A stretch of DNA of 64,000 bases from Closterium sp. NIES-65 (taxonomy: Eukaryota; Streptophyta; Zygnematophyceae; Desmidiales; Closteriaceae). The position numbers and the translations under genes were made by a program. Positions 11,518 through 22,628 of this stretch are shown here, piece after piece. The notes beneath the pieces are model-generated. The model ran no database searches. It saw only the letters and a list, made by a program, of their open reading frames with translations, and had not been told where the DNA came from. Within the stretch, counting starts at the first letter, position 1. Each line of letters opens with the position of its first letter. Location: the NCBI GenBank assembly GCA_948144175.1, contig CANXME010002010.1, positions 434,001 to 498,000 of the forward strand, written 5' to 3'.

Positions 11518-12493
11518 TGTCAACGGGAGTTGTGTGTTGGCCCCGTCCTCGCTTGGGCGGAGCCGACATCGTGGTCGGGTGTGAGGGGAGCAGCCGACCT
11601 GCAGCAGTGGGCGAACTGGTTGACGAGGAGGTCGACTTGCACGGAGACCACTGCACGGGCGCCGACTTCAGGGTGGCGCCGACTTCTGGGAGGTCGACTT
11701 GGGAGTCGACCTGCGGGGGGCATCAACTTCGTGACGCCAACTTCGGGTGGCCGACGTGGGTGGTCAGCCGACAACTGTGCTGGTCGACGAGGAGCAGGTC
11801 GACCAGGAGTGCTGGTCGACGTGGAGCTGGTCGACCAGAAGGGACATCGACCTGGAGGAGGTCGGCCGTGGAGGTGGTCGTCGACTTGGGAGGTCGATGG
11901 GCACGTACAGGAGCTGCTGGTCGACGTGGTTGCCCGGTCGACAAGGTTACCTGGGTGACGAAGTGCTGCGGAGGAGTGCGACGGTCGCCCAGGCGAAGTT
12001 GGCGAGCCCGAACTCGGTAGTGGTATCCCGAGGTCGTCATGGCGGATCAGAGGCAGTTGTCAGCTCGAGGTTGACGTGGTGTGTGCGCTGTGCAGGTGAC
12101 GAGACTCTGCACGCCAATCATCTGCGCGCACCTGCAAAGCGAGTGCACTGCTGTCCTGCGTGAGCAACGCTGGCATGCCGTCAACCCGCGACGTTGGCAC
12201 GCCGTCGACCTTGCCTTACAGGAGCGCGGTCGACCAAGTCGTGCTGGAACGCGGTCGACCAAGCTGCGCTGACAGTTGGCCGACCTGAATGCTTGCTCTG
12301 ATGTAGTCTTGCTATGCCAACTTCATTGTACCGTTGTTCTGAACTTTTCCTAGTGAAACTCTTGCCAACTTCCCCCGTGAACTAGCAAGTAGTATGTGCG
12401 CAAGGAAACTACAAAGGAACAGAGAACGCAGAGATCACACCAGCACCGTGCCTAGCCCGTAGTCTAGCTCCCGTTATAGTAGTTATCTCCGCA
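11518..12493 (+). repeat. 3' LTR of copia A1 (976 bp)
   Basis: It starts TGTCAACGGGAG right after a purine-rich tract and ends at TTATCTCCGCA. The same start and end are shared by the solo copy at 44347-45303 and, in diverged form, by LTRs at 17849 and 35526. It contains many GTCGACC-type motifs. No 5' copy is in the window. Confidence 0.82.
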
Positions 12494-12781
12494 AGCAACA
12501 GCGGCGCAATAGAGGGCTTTGGCTGTCTTTTGCAGGCTAAAATGCGCTCTTTCAGCTACCGGAAGGTGGTTGCAAACAAAAAGGCGGGTAGTAGCGTCAC
12601 GTATGAGCCACTTTGAATGATTCGTGTGCGCTATATCAGCTGGGGCTACATACGTATGTGCAAACAAATAAACGCCATCCCTAGCCTCGATTTGTAGGTA
12701 CAGCTGAAGATCATCGAGCTACACGTCAAAGCTAATCAGACGACCCTCCGCATCAAATCAAAGAACCAAAACGGTAGCCAT
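12494..12781 (-). pseudogene. Gag N-terminus of copia E, truncated
   Basis: From ATG 12781-12779 the frame matches the N-terminal Gag region of C1 and C2: FDAEGR, then LDDLQLYL, then SKWLIRDA, then VAERAHFS and KALYCAAVA, where it stops at the A1 junction. At least two in-frame stops are present; one sits where relatives have Trp (FDV-stop-LDD). The copy is older than C1 and C2 and not functional. Confidence 0.7.
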
Positions 12782-13582
12782 AGTAGCTGGAGCAGTCGCA
12801 GCAGCACTAGTTGGAGCAGCAGCAACACCAGCAGTAGTACCAGCAGAAGCAGCACAAGTAGGGCAGTGCAGTGCGGCTCAGGCAGGGCCGCGCGGCTTGA
12901 GCTGGGTAGCGCGGCTTGGCAGGGCACGGCGCAGCAGTAGAAGCGCTTGCAGCAGCAGCAGCAGTACCGCACTTAACTGCAGCAGCAAGCGCGTAGCAGC
13001 TGCAGTGCGCTTAGCAGCATCGCATAGTAGTAGCAGCAGCACTCCGGCAGGGCGCAGGTAGGGTGCGCGCGGGGGTGTGCACGGGGTGCGCATGGCGTGT
13101 GCGCGGGCAAGGCGTAGGCCGGGCGCAGGCAGCTAGCGGGCAGCACGTGCGGTACGCTGGGCAGCAGGTGCGTGTGGGGTGCGCACGAGCAGGGCGCAGG
13201 CAGGGCGCAGGTTGCTGGCAGGTAGCACGAGCAGCACGCTGGGCAGCAGGTGTGCGGGCAGCGCTTGCAGGGCAGAGCGCGGGCCGTGCAGGAAGTGTGC
13301 GGGCAGAGCAGGAAGCATGCGGGTCGAGTGCGCGTAGGGCTTACGCAGCGCGCGTGCGGGCGGCACGGACGGGTCACGTGCGTGCGTGCAAGCGGCGCGA
13401 GCAGATCGCGTATGGGTCACACATAGGGTAGGTCAGGGCGATCGCGCTAGGCAGGGTGGCACTAGCGGACAGACGGTCGTTATTTTGTGGGGCAGGGCAG
13501 AACGAACAGGGAGGATACAAGCTAACGGTGGGCCCTTAAGAAAGAAAGAAAGAAAAGGTCCTATAGGACCTGCTCTGAAAAC
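12782..13582 (-). repeat. simple-repeat leader of copia E
   Basis: The stretch is built of GCA/CAG triplets and GCGGGCAG-type repeats, like the leaders of the other copia elements here. No conserved protein is visible on either strand; the long antisense frames are low-complexity by-products of the repeats. Confidence 0.55.
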
Positions 13583-14099
13583 CATGTTAGAATCTAGCAT
13601 AGACTAGTAGCCATAGGTGACTAGAGTAGAGAGGAGAAGTTTCGATTAGGTAAGGTGGAGGGGTACAAGTGTGTCGAGAAATGTGGTGTACCCTTAAGGA
13701 TAACCCCTACATGGCCTAGAAAGATAGAAAGCATATAATCTTGTGAGCTCCTCGTGGGTCACAAACTCGGTGGCTCAAGATTTTTTTTGGTGTGATGACT
13801 AGCTCTGTTGGCGGTCATGTCATGCTAGCTGGGCGGCTGCAAGGCAGTTGGCTGGTGGAGGGGACGTATATGCGGAGTAGACTGGCGTGGAACGACAGGC
13901 TGATGTACCAGTCAACATGGAGGAGGAGGTAGGCGGTGACGGATGTGATTATGTGGCTGATGCAAAATGGCTCATAATGTTGAGGTCGGAGCTTCGGGAT
14001 TATGGGCAGGCGGAGGTTCTGTGTGTCGAGGAGTGCGAGGTCGTCGGGCTGGTAAAAGACGGGTGGCGATGGCGGTCGGCGTTACGTTTAGCGATGATG

Positions 14100-15072
14100 T
14101 TTGATATTTTTATGGCGTTTGCTGCCCTGGTCCGTGCTGCTTGTAATATTTATGCGAACCATTGCGCGCGTGGTACTTGGTTGTTGGGATTTGGGGTCAT
14201 GGGTTTTGTTGGAGTCTGACTGTAGTTGAGGTGAAAGGGTGACTGTTGCGTTGCGGCTGACGTGGATTTGTTGTATGGGAATTCGATGAGTAGCAGTCGC
14301 TGTTCCCATGTTGCCGGGTCGTCGTACGTGGCCCGGATTAACTGCTCCATGGCTTGGTTCGTCCGTTCTATTTTACCATCACTCTCGGGGTGGTATGATG
14401 AACTAAACTGTAATCGCGTGCCGAATTGTTGTCACAGGTTCCGCCAGAATTTGCTGGTGAGTTTTCTATCGCGATCGCAGATTGTTGATGGTATCCCGTG
14501 TAGTCGAACAACGATGAAGGTGAAGAGCTGGGCTGTTTCTTCGGATGTGATTGATGTCTTGCAGGCTACGAAATGTGCCATTTTTGTCAGCCGATATACG
14601 ACAACTAAGATCGCATCGTTCCCACTTGCTCTGGCCGGTAACCCCGTGACAAAGTCCATCGTCACCTACTGCCAAGCACGCCCCGGAGGTAATATTGGCT
14701 GCAACTGTCCTGCCAGTTGCTACCGTGATGACTTCATGAGCTGGCAGGTGGGACACGATGCCACGTGTCGTACGCCGGTCAGCATCTTGTGCGAGTAGTA
14801 ACATCTATGCAGCTGCTGTCGTGTTTTTTCTACTCCCAAATGCCGTCATGTGCCTCTTGTAGCAGTAACTCCCGTAGTAAGGTGTAGCCCGGTACCCGGA
14901 TGCAATCGGTGCCGGCATATATGTAATGAACTCCTTTTGCTGCTGCGAACTGCTGCAATTTTCCTCGGGTAAAGAATGGGCCTATCTGGTAGCCGTGGAT
15001 AAATAGTATCGTAAGTAGTGGGCTGGTCTGGGCGAGTAGTATGGCGTGAATTTGGGCAGTGGGGCGGGCCAG
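14100..15072 (-). pseudogene. gypsy integrase fragments (GYP-2)
   Basis: Pieces of the zinc-binding N-terminus (LLRELLLQEAHDGIWE) are followed by the catalytic core start MDFVTGLPAR, VVYRLTKMAHFVAC, PSTICDRDRKLTS and a C-terminal piece with LLIEFPYNKSTS. These are standard gypsy integrase motifs. Several frameshifts and stops separate them. Confidence 0.8.
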
Positions 15073-15077
15073 TGCGT

Positions 15078-15679
15078 TGTCAGTAGATCTTCACTGTGGA
15101 TGCCCGATTGATCCTGGAGAGGGTTACAGGCGCGTTCGCCTGGGGGGTTATGGGCGCACTGACCCGCTACTGAAACAAGCCCATTTATCCCAATGGTCTA
15201 GTGGTTGGGATTCTGACATGGTATCAGAGCGGTCTCGGGTTCGATTCCCGGTGTATGCACATGTAGGCCGTTGCCGCTGCACTTCGGGCATCCCAGTGCG
15301 TGGGGGTGTCAGAGGTCCACTGGTGATCCCCGATTGATCCTAGGGAAGGGTTACAGGCACGGTTGCCTGGGGGGTTATGGGCGCACTGACTCGCTACTGA
15401 AACAAGCCCTTTTATCCCAATGGTCTAGTGGTTGGGATTCTGACATGGTATCAGAGCGGTCTCGGGTTCGATTCCCGGTGTATGCACATGTAGGCCGTTG
15501 CCGCTGTGCTTAGTCCTAGGCCTCCCAGTGTGGGGGGGTGTCAGTAGATCTTCACTATGGATGCCCGATTGATCCTGGAGAGGGTTACAGGCGCGTTCGC
15601 CTGGGGGGTTATGGGCGCACTGACCCGCTACTAAAACAAGCCCTTTTATCCCAATGGTCTAGTGGTTGGGATTCTGACA
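15078..15679 (+). mobile_element. tandem TRIM array (three LTRs, two internal regions)
   Basis: LTR 15078-15218 (141 bp), internal 15219-15306, LTR 15307-15445 (139 bp), internal 15446-15538, LTR 15539-15679 (141 bp). Each LTR begins TGTCAG and ends CTGACA. Each internal region starts with TGGTATCAGAGC directly at the LTR end and finishes with a G-rich tract before the next LTR. The whole array is flanked by a perfect 5-bp duplication TGCGT (15073-15077 and 15680-15684). The two outer LTRs share TAGATCTTCACT and GGAGAGGGTTAC; the middle LTR reads differently there (GGTCCACTGGTG, GGGAAGGGTTAC). It has no coding capacity. Confidence 0.92.
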
Positions 15680-15689
15680 TGCGTCAGCG

Positions 15690-16070
15690 ATGTTCGATGC
15701 TCCTTTTTTCTAGGTGACAGTGTAGTGAAAGTTGGACTCGAGGAAGTCAGGCCAACAGACATGTCGTGGGTTGAGGTGGGGCTGTGCGCGGAGATATTGT
15801 GATGATTTGTGGTCCGTCCGTACTGTCTCGTCGGCGACGGTCAGGTAACAACTCCAAACTTTGAATGCGTGCACGATCACGAGAATTTTGCGGTCGTGTA
15901 TTGGGTACTTCTTCTAAGGCGGGTGCAGCTTTCGTGATTCGTATGCGATGGGCTGTAATCCGTTACCGAAGTTTTGTAGCACTACGGCTCCAATGGCGAT
16001 GTCGCTGGCGTCTGTAACTACTTCAAATGGGCGGTGAACAGACAACTTTTTTCAGGGCAAAGAAAGCAGG
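15690..16070 (-). pseudogene. gypsy RNase H fragment (GYP-2)
   Basis: Translation gives FEVVTDASDIAIGAV, then AYESRKLHPP, then YPIHDRKILVIVHA and RTDHKSSQYL, typical of gypsy RNase H. One in-frame TAG follows LHPP, at a position that is usually Glu in this family. The TRIM array begins next to it, after about 10 bases. Confidence 0.75.
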
Positions 16071-16294
16071 ATGCTCTTACTCCCCCCACGTTGAAACGAC
16101 CCCCTTTCGTAGTAGATTCACCAATGGGGCCGTTAACCGTGCCATATCTGGGAGGAACTGACGCACATAATTAACAAACCCTAAAAAACTCTACAGCTCC
16201 GTGATATTTGTCGAAGGGTGCCATGCTTTCACCGTGTTGAACATATTTGGGTCGATTTCAACCCCAGCCTCCGTTATAACGTGCCCAAGAAATT

Positions 16295-16729
16295 CTAGTC
16301 TATCCTGAAAAACTCGCACTTCGAACCCTTGGTCAGTAGTCGGTTTTTGTCTAAAATCTTGAACACTGTGTCCAGATCTGTTAAGTGCTGTTGCTTATCG
16401 CGACTGTAAACGAGGATGTCGTCGAGGTAAACTATCACACATTTATCTAAAAGTGGTATGTACATCTCGTTCATAATCATCTGAAATGTTGCCGGTGCGT
16501 TGGTCAGATTAGATGGCACCACAGTGTACTTGAACGATCCGTACCTAGTTCTAAAAGCTGTCTTGGCGCAATCCGATGGTTCGACTCTAATCTGGTGGTA
16601 ACCTCCCCGCAGGTCGATTTTCAAGATCACCCGTATTGTGCGCAGTTGATCTATTAGTTCATCGGTGCAAAGGATGGGGTATCGCGACTTGAGAGTTACC
16701 CTGTTCAGTGCGCGGTAGTCGATACACAT
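16295..16729 (-). pseudogene. gypsy reverse-transcriptase fragment (GYP-2)
   Basis: Motifs in order are MCIDYRALN, then KIDLRGGYHQIRV, then TAFRTRYGSFKY, then NAPATFQMIMN, then IVYLDDILVYS, the classic gypsy RT core including the catalytic YLDD box. A one-base frameshift at the 3' end separates it from the next LEFLGH motif. About 145 residues are open. Confidence 0.88.
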
Positions 16730-17223
16730 GCAAAATTCTCTGTCTTTTTTTCGGTGTGAATAGTATTGGTGTGGCGAACGGTGAGGAAACTCGGTGGGAT
16801 GAACCTTTTATCTAGTAGCTTCCTCAGTTCGCCGATTTCGGGCTGTGTCAGTCTGAACTATCGGTGTACGGTTGGCTGTGCCCCCGGACCCAACTCTATG
16901 CGGTGGTCATGTGCTCGTTGATGTGGGAGTCCCTTCGGCCAATCGTCTGGGAAGCTTCTCGAGTATCGTTTCAGTAGTTCCTGTAATTCAGGCGGTACGA
17001 CTGTTAGCAGTTTCTGAAAGTCACTCGGCTCCTCTTCTTCTCCTACTATCGTGATGTCCACTGCGTACACGTCAGCTCCAGCGGCGACAACCTGTTTAAC
17101 TGTGATGGCGTTGATGTGGACCATTGAAGATGCAGGCGACTGCCTACGAGGTAGTTCGACCCAGTTACCCCCACTGCGCACATCGCAGCTACCTGTCGTC
17201 CAATCAATTCTTGGGTTGTAGCG

Positions 17224-17475
17224 TCACAGCCAATCACGTCCTAGTAAAATGTCGTGCCCATCCAATGTCGTCGCGAGCATTTCCTGTGCCGAACCGAAGT
17301 TCCCTTCATACCGAACCTTCACTCCTTCCACTTTCTCCCCTATAACCAGTGACGTGCCGTCAACTAAACATGCGTCAATCTCCGGCAAGCAGCGAGTAAG
17401 TGGCAATTGCACATTCTGTGCCATTGTAGTATTAACTAAGCCCTGACTTGCTCCCCCGTCAATAAAAATCTTCAC
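17224..17475 (-). pseudogene. gypsy protease fragment (GYP-2)
   Basis: The frame holds IFIDGGASQGLVN, a retropepsin active-site segment in which the usual DSGAS or DTGAS reads DGGAS, followed by ATTLDGHDILLGRDWL, the typical C-terminal motif of gypsy proteases. It would cut the polyprotein. The element is broken, so no product is expected. Confidence 0.75.
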
Positions 17476-17848
17476 GGCTACCCCCTGTAGTTTCCCGTAA
17501 ATCAGTATTGGGCAATCTGTCGTTGTACCCTTCTTATTCAGCCGACTTGCTCACACATCGCGAGAAAACCGCTGGTGTAATCTTGAATTGACCCAAGCTG
17601 CCGCCAAGTACACAGCTTCCGACATGCCACAAAGCCGCAATTGGCTCGAAGCACGCCCTAAGCCCTACGCACCACGCATCCCACATGCTGTATTGGGCGG
17701 TTTTGCAGAATAAACTCCAACTGACAGCTGGACCCGCGGGCCCTTCCTCTTACGACAGTGGCTTGTAGGCGCGCGACGATGTCACGATGACTCGCCACCA
17801 GTCCATGGCTGGGTCCCGCAGTAGTGACACGGGCGTTGCGGCTTGAGG

Positions 17849-18764
17849 TGTCAATGGGAGTTGTTGTTGGCCCTGTCCTTGCTTGGGCAGAGCCGACTTC
17901 ATAGTCGGGTATGCCGGGGGTGCAGCCGACCTGTAGTAGTAGGCGAGATGGTCGACGGGGCTGGTCGACTTGCACGGGGGCCACTGCAAGGGCGCAGACT
18001 TTGAGAGGCCGCCGATTTCTGGAGGTTGACCTGGCGAGGTCGACCTCAGAGGCGTCGACTTGGTGACGCCGACCTGGGGAGTGGCCGACTTGGTTAAGTC
18101 AGCTAGTGGTCGTCGACTTGGGCAGTCGAAAAGCACATACAACTTTCGGTCAACTTTTCCTGAGGAAGTCAACGCCGACCTGGTGGTTCCCAGGTCGACC
18201 AGGTTACCCGGGCGACGAGGTTCTGTGGAGGAGTGCGACAATCGCCCAGGTGGTTTTGGCGAGACTAACCTTGGTGGTGGTATTTAGAGGTCGACGTGGC
18301 TGATCAGGCGTAGTCATCAACACGAGGATGATTTGGTGTGTGCGTTATGCAGGTGACATAGCACAGCACGCCAATCATCTGCGAGCATGCGCTGCTGACC
18401 TGCGGGTGCGACGTTGGCACGCCACCGACCTGCGATGTTGGCACGCCGTCGACTTGCAACGTTGGCGGCCCACGACTTTGCACTGCTGGAGCACGTTCGA
18501 CCATGTCGTGCTGGACCACGGTCGACCGTGCTACGCTGGCAGTCGCCCGACTTGCATGCTAGCTCTGATATAGTGGGTCTTGCCAATCTTGTTGTAATCA
18601 TTTTGAACCATCATTGTCAACTTTCCCTAGTGAAACTCTTGCCAATTTCCCCCACAAAGTAGCAAGCAGTGAGAACACAAGGAAACGACTAAGGAACAAA
18701 TGCAAAGATCACTCCTACCCCATACCTAGCCCACAGAGTAGCTCTCGTTGCAAGAATCCCTGCA
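17849..18764 (+). repeat. 5' LTR of copia A2
   Basis: It starts TGTCAATGGGAG and is alignable along its length with the A1 3' LTR (CCGTCCTTGCTTGGGC, then TAGTCGGGT, then GTGTGCGTTATGCAGGTGAC). The 3' end is placed at CCCTGCA by analogy and is less certain. Confidence 0.72.
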
Positions 18765-19227
18765 TGGTGCGGTGATCGTGGACGGCACCGCGACTTACCT
18801 TCAGTCTAGTCGACTTAGCGCTCACCTACCTATTGTGTTCATAGGCCGGCAGCTGTGGGATACTCACCATGGTAGGCATAGGTGATACCGGTGTTGCAGA
18901 CACCTTGGAGGCATGACTGGAAGACGAGATGAAACTCTCCGCTTGGCGGTCGTCGAGGCAGGCATCCGTACCGTGTGGGCGGAGGAGCACCTTCCTCCAT
19001 CTACCCCTCCTTGACTGGTGAACAGCGAAGGGGGCGTCGACATGGGCGTCCACGCCGGTGACCAAGTAAGCAGCAGTGCGAGAGGCACGTAGAGACAGAG
19101 AGGAGTAATCCAGGCCGATAAAGTCGGCTGCGTTCAGGCGCGAGGGCTGCAGTCGTCGTCGGCTCCAGGGTCCTTGCAAAGCGATGTCGGGGAACGTCGA
19201 GGCAGCGTGATGCCGTCGTCGGCGACC
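18765..19227. other. stretch without recognised gene inside A2
   Basis: Between the A2 LTR and its gag fragment I see no domain. It is the expected place for a leader and the Gag start. No standard primer-binding site is visible: the LTR is followed by TGGTGCGGTGATCG. Confidence 0.4.
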
Positions 19228-19742
19228 CATGTGACAGGATCTCCGTCAGGATCTCCATCACCCCCCTGCTGGTGGGCGGTCCTGGCATCCCCATGAGGAA
19301 GGAGGCCATCGAGCCCCAGCTGGAGATGGCCGATCTGAAGTGCTTCGCCGACGACACCGTGGAGACGTCGCGAGAGAGCAACCCCGAGCTGCGTATGGAG
19401 TTTCGCGTCGTGCAGCTGCTGGCCTCCACAGTCATCTCGCGGTGCTGCTCCCCGGGCGTGCAGATCGCCTTGAAGTCGTGCAGGGACTACTTGGACGCCG
19501 ACCACCAAGCGTGGCACTTCATCGAGTCGACGTACCAAGTCACCAACGACCTGTACATTGGCCAGATGGAGGAGCAGATGACGCACCTGCGGATGGGCGA
19601 GTAGGAGACTGCGACCGACTACTACAACCGTGCTCGGCGACTGCTCGCCACGATGTAGATGACCGGCGCCGGGTGGACAACAAGTTGGCCATCACGGTCG
19701 TCGTGGGCATAGGGTTGACAGGCAACCTCAAGCACATTAAGA
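19228..19742 (+). pseudogene. copia A2 gag fragment fused to RNase H
   Basis: The Gag part reads AWHFIESTYQV, then GQMEEQMTHLRMGE, then ETATDYYNRARRLLATM, a typical copia Gag. In-frame TAG codons at 19602-19604 and 19656-19658 lie in GE-stop-ET and TM-stop-MT; Gln is the likely ancestral residue at both. The frame then runs straight into GGTGGACAACAAGT, which matches the RNase H region of A1 (about 11128), showing an internal deletion. The RNase H is cut at 19742. Confidence 0.72.
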
Positions 19743-19759
19743 TGTCAAACTATAATTGC

Positions 19760-20141
19760 CCGGTAGGCGCCTGTTAGCCGCCCATCCGCCGTCCGTTCGC
19801 CGTCCATTCGTCGCCCATTGCCCGTAGTGCCCTCGGCAGGTCCTGTCACCCCTCGGGCCTTAGTTCGTCCCATAACGTGCCCCCCGCGGGCCTCAGTTTT
19901 TCCCGGAGCGCAGCCCCTGCGGGCCCTTCGTCCATCCCGTAGCGTGGCCCCCACGGGCCTTAGTTCGTCCCATAGCACGCGCCGCCGCCCACCCCCCCCC
20001 GGAGGTGCTCCCGTTCGTCCTTAGCGCGGCCCCAACGGGCGCTTCTGTTTGCCCTTAGCGCGGCCCCCACGGGCGCTCTACTTCATCCCGTAGCGGGGCC
20101 CCCTTGCGGGCCCTTGCGAGTGTCCCATCGTACGCCCTCCC
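19760..20141. repeat. GC-rich direct repeats (left half)
   Basis: Units such as TAGCGCGGCCCCCACGGGC recur with variation. Similar repeats resume at 22871, to the right of the inserted LTR element, so this is one repeat tract split by that insertion. It probably is the leader of copia B. No coding content. Confidence 0.6.
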
Positions 20142-20378
20142 TGTCAAGATACTAAGCACGAGGTAAGTATGTTTAGGACGGGCCTAGGCTTAGTAGCCTA
20201 GGCCAAGGAGATCGAGGGGTTTGTGCCAAGGAGAAAAGTCGAGAGAATGAATGGTTCAATATGAGAAACAAGTACAAGTTATAGTTCAAGAAAGGTGCAC
20301 CACCTAACAAGCAAGATAACTACACAAAGTCTACACTACAGGCAGTTATAGATTAATGTATACAATTACATTCTGACA
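20142..20378 (-). repeat. 3' LTR of the LARD-like element
   Basis: 237 bp, TGTCAAGATACT to ACATTCTGACA as read on the plus strand. It contains a perfect inverted repeat GGCCTAGGC / GCCTAGGCC separated by TTAGTA. Confidence 0.92.
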
Positions 20379-20499
20379 CACCCCCTAACTGCCTGCAGTG
20401 AAGAACCATGTGCAGAAACACCCCCAGAAGGGGTACACCAAGCGCAGCGGAAGACGGCAGAGAAGAATGCGAGGAGGAGAAGACAAGTGAGAGAGAGAT

Positions 20500-22620
20500 G
20501 AGAAAAGAGGAATGAGGAGAGGAGGTGGGGGGGGAGCCACGCGGCGAGCCCCTCTTACGAACCCCCGTTTTACAAAGGGGAGGGGTGAGAGAGGGATGAG
20601 GAGAGGAGGTGGGGGGAGCCAAGCGCGGCGAGCCCCTCTTACGAACCCCCGTTTTACAAAAGGGGGGAGGGTGAGAGAGGGAGGAGAGGAGGTGGGGGGA
20701 GCCAAGCGCGGCGAGCCCCTCTTACGAACCCCCAAGTCCACACCCTCTTTCAGCCACCCCCCTCAACCTCACCCCCCTTGTCAACCGCCCCCTGGAACCT
20801 CACGCAAACAGACCCAACCCCCTGACACACACCCGCTGCTACACCCCTGTTCCACTCCCCCTCCACCCCCTAGCACGATTCCGTCGACTCCCACACACCC
20901 ACCCCCCTCAGCGGTAGCTGCAGCAGTGGGAGACGAAGAAGGAGGAGGAGAAGGAAGGGGCGACACAAACGGAGCACCCCCACACCCGCAGACGGGGTGG
21001 GGGGGGGGAGAGCAGACCAGTGCGTACGAGGGCGCAGAAAGCAGCAGAGCGCACGAGGGCGCGGGCACGAGGCACGAGGCACACGGCAGGCAGGCAGCAG
21101 GCTCGAGGCATAAGGCACGAGCAGGCACAGGCACAGGCACAGGCAGAGGCACAGGCACAGACAGGCAGGCAGTAGGCTCGAGGCACAAGGCACGAGCATG
21201 CACAGGCACAGGCACAGGCAGAGGCACAGGCACAGGCACAGGCACAGACAGGCAGGCAGTAGGCTCGAGGCACAAGGCACGAGCAGGCACAGGCACAGGC
21301 AGAGGCACAGGCACAGGCACAGGCAAGCAGGCAGTAGGCTCGAGGCACAAGGCACGAGCAGGCACAGGCACAGGCACAGGCAGAGGCACAGGCACAGGCA
21401 CAGGCAGGCAGGCAGCAGGAGGCTCGTGGCACAAGGCACGAGCAGGCACAGGCACAGGCACAGGCAGGCAGGCAGTAACAGTAGCAGCAGTAGAGCGCAC
21501 GAGGGCGCGGGTGAGACAGAGCGCACGAGGGCGCGGGCAACAACAGGCAGAACAGGCACGGGCAGCACAGGGCAGCACAAAGCGCACGAGGGCGCGGGCA
21601 GCAGTAGAGCGTACCGGGTCCAGGGGCGGCTTCTGAGGACCAGGGGCGGCTGCTGAGGTCCAGGGGCGGCTGCTGCAGGGGCTGCTGCTCCAGGGGCCAG
21701 GGGCGGCTGCTGCACGAGCGGCCGCTCTAGGGACCAGGGGCGGCTGCTCCAGGGACCAGGGGCGGCTGTACCAGTGGCGCCTGCTGCTGCAGGCCTGGCG
21801 GCGGCTGCTGCTGCAGGGCGGCGGCGGCTGCTGTTGCAGAGCGGCGGCGGCTGCTGCTGCAGAGCGGCGGCGGCTGCTGCTGCAGGCTCTGGCGGCGGCT
21901 GCTGCTGCAGGCTCTGGCGGCGCCGGCTCCAGGGGCGGCTGCTGCTGCAGAGCGGCGGCGGTTGCTGCTGCTGGTAGAGCGGCGGCTGCTGCTGCAGGCT
22001 CTGGCGCCGGCTGCTGCTGGCTCTGGCGGCGGCTGCTGCTACAGGCTCGGTGGCGGCAGCTGCTGCAGGCCTGGCGGCGGCTGCTGCTGCAGGGCGGCGG
22101 CGGCTGCTACTGCAGAGCGGCGGCGGCTGCTGCTGCTGGTAGAGCGGCGGCTGCTGCTGCAGGCTCTGGCGGCGGCTGCTGCTGCAGGCTCTGGCGGCAG
22201 TTGCTGCTGCAGGCTCTGGCGGCGCCTGCTGCTGCAGGCTCTGACGGCGCCCCGCGGGTCCCGCAGGGGGCGTCGCGACGAGCATGGGCAACGCCCCGCG
22301 GGTCCCGCACGGACGTCGCGACGAGTAGGGCGACGCCGCGCGGGTCCTGCACGGGCGTCGCAACGAGCAGGAGCAGCACCCACGGGGCGCCGCGACGAGA
22401 AGGGGCGGGCAGCGCGCAGGCCCCCCCGAGGGCGCTTCGACGGACGGGAAAACCGCCGCGCGCCCCGAGCGCGCGGCGGGCAGAAAAAGCCGCCACGCGC
22501 TACGAACGCGTGGCGGGAAGAAAATGCAATGCCGCGCACCACGGGGCGCGCGGCGGATAGTAGGGCAGCGGAAGCAGTTGGTGGGCCCGATGAACTAGGC
22601 GGCAGGATCTTGCCGGCTCT
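20500..22620. repeat. tandem and simple repeats filling the LARD-like element
   Basis: Three kinds occur: a roughly 70-bp unit with CGAACCCCCGTTTTACAAA (20520-20740), a CAGGCACAGGCACAGG minisatellite (21100-21480), and CTGCTGCTGCAGG / GGCGGCGG triplet repeats (21640-22260). A 497-codon minus-strand frame (22363-20870) is in element sense but consists of Gln/Ala/Pro and Cys/Leu low-complexity sequence, so I do not call it a gene. Confidence 0.75.
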
Positions 22621-22628
22621 AGATACCA

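Larger units (their letters stand above)
7656..12493 (+). mobile_element. Ty1/copia element A1, 5'-truncated in this window
   Basis: The element begins inside gag-pol at the GYP-1 junction, runs through protease, integrase, reverse transcriptase and RNase H, then has a purine tract (CGGCAGGGGAG) and a long 3' LTR (11518-12493). The family differs from C and D: its LTR is nearly 1 kb instead of about 135 bp. Related LTRs are at 17849, 35526 and 44347. The right end interrupts an older copia gag (element E). Confidence 0.85.
12494..13750 (-). mobile_element. decayed copia element E, 5' end
   Basis: Reading leftward: a diverged LTR (about 13750-13583, beginning near the CATATAATCTTGTGA end), a weak primer-binding site (complement of about 13571-13582), a CAG/GCG-repeat leader (about 13570-12790) and the Gag N-terminus, which is cut off at 12494 by copia A1. 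The rest of the element would lie left of the window. Confidence 0.65.
13751..17848 (-). mobile_element. decayed Ty3/gypsy element GYP-2
   Basis: Gypsy order (protease, RT, RNase H, integrase) reads leftward across 17.5 to 14.1 kb with many stops and frameshifts. A TRIM array (15078-15679) is inserted between RNase H and integrase. I could not find its LTRs: copia E adjoins one end and copia A2 the other. GC content is lower than in the copia elements. Confidence 0.78.

Noticed and set aside
15181-15260. A genuine tRNA gene (A and B boxes, T-arm)
   Set aside because: No acceptor stem pairs, the anticodon hairpin is offset, and the sequence repeats as part of an LTR-bounded unit with 5-bp duplications.
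20870-22363. 497-residue minus-strand protein in the LARD-like element
   Set aside because: Composition is pure triplet and minisatellite translation, with no domain; kept only as a possibility in the finding.
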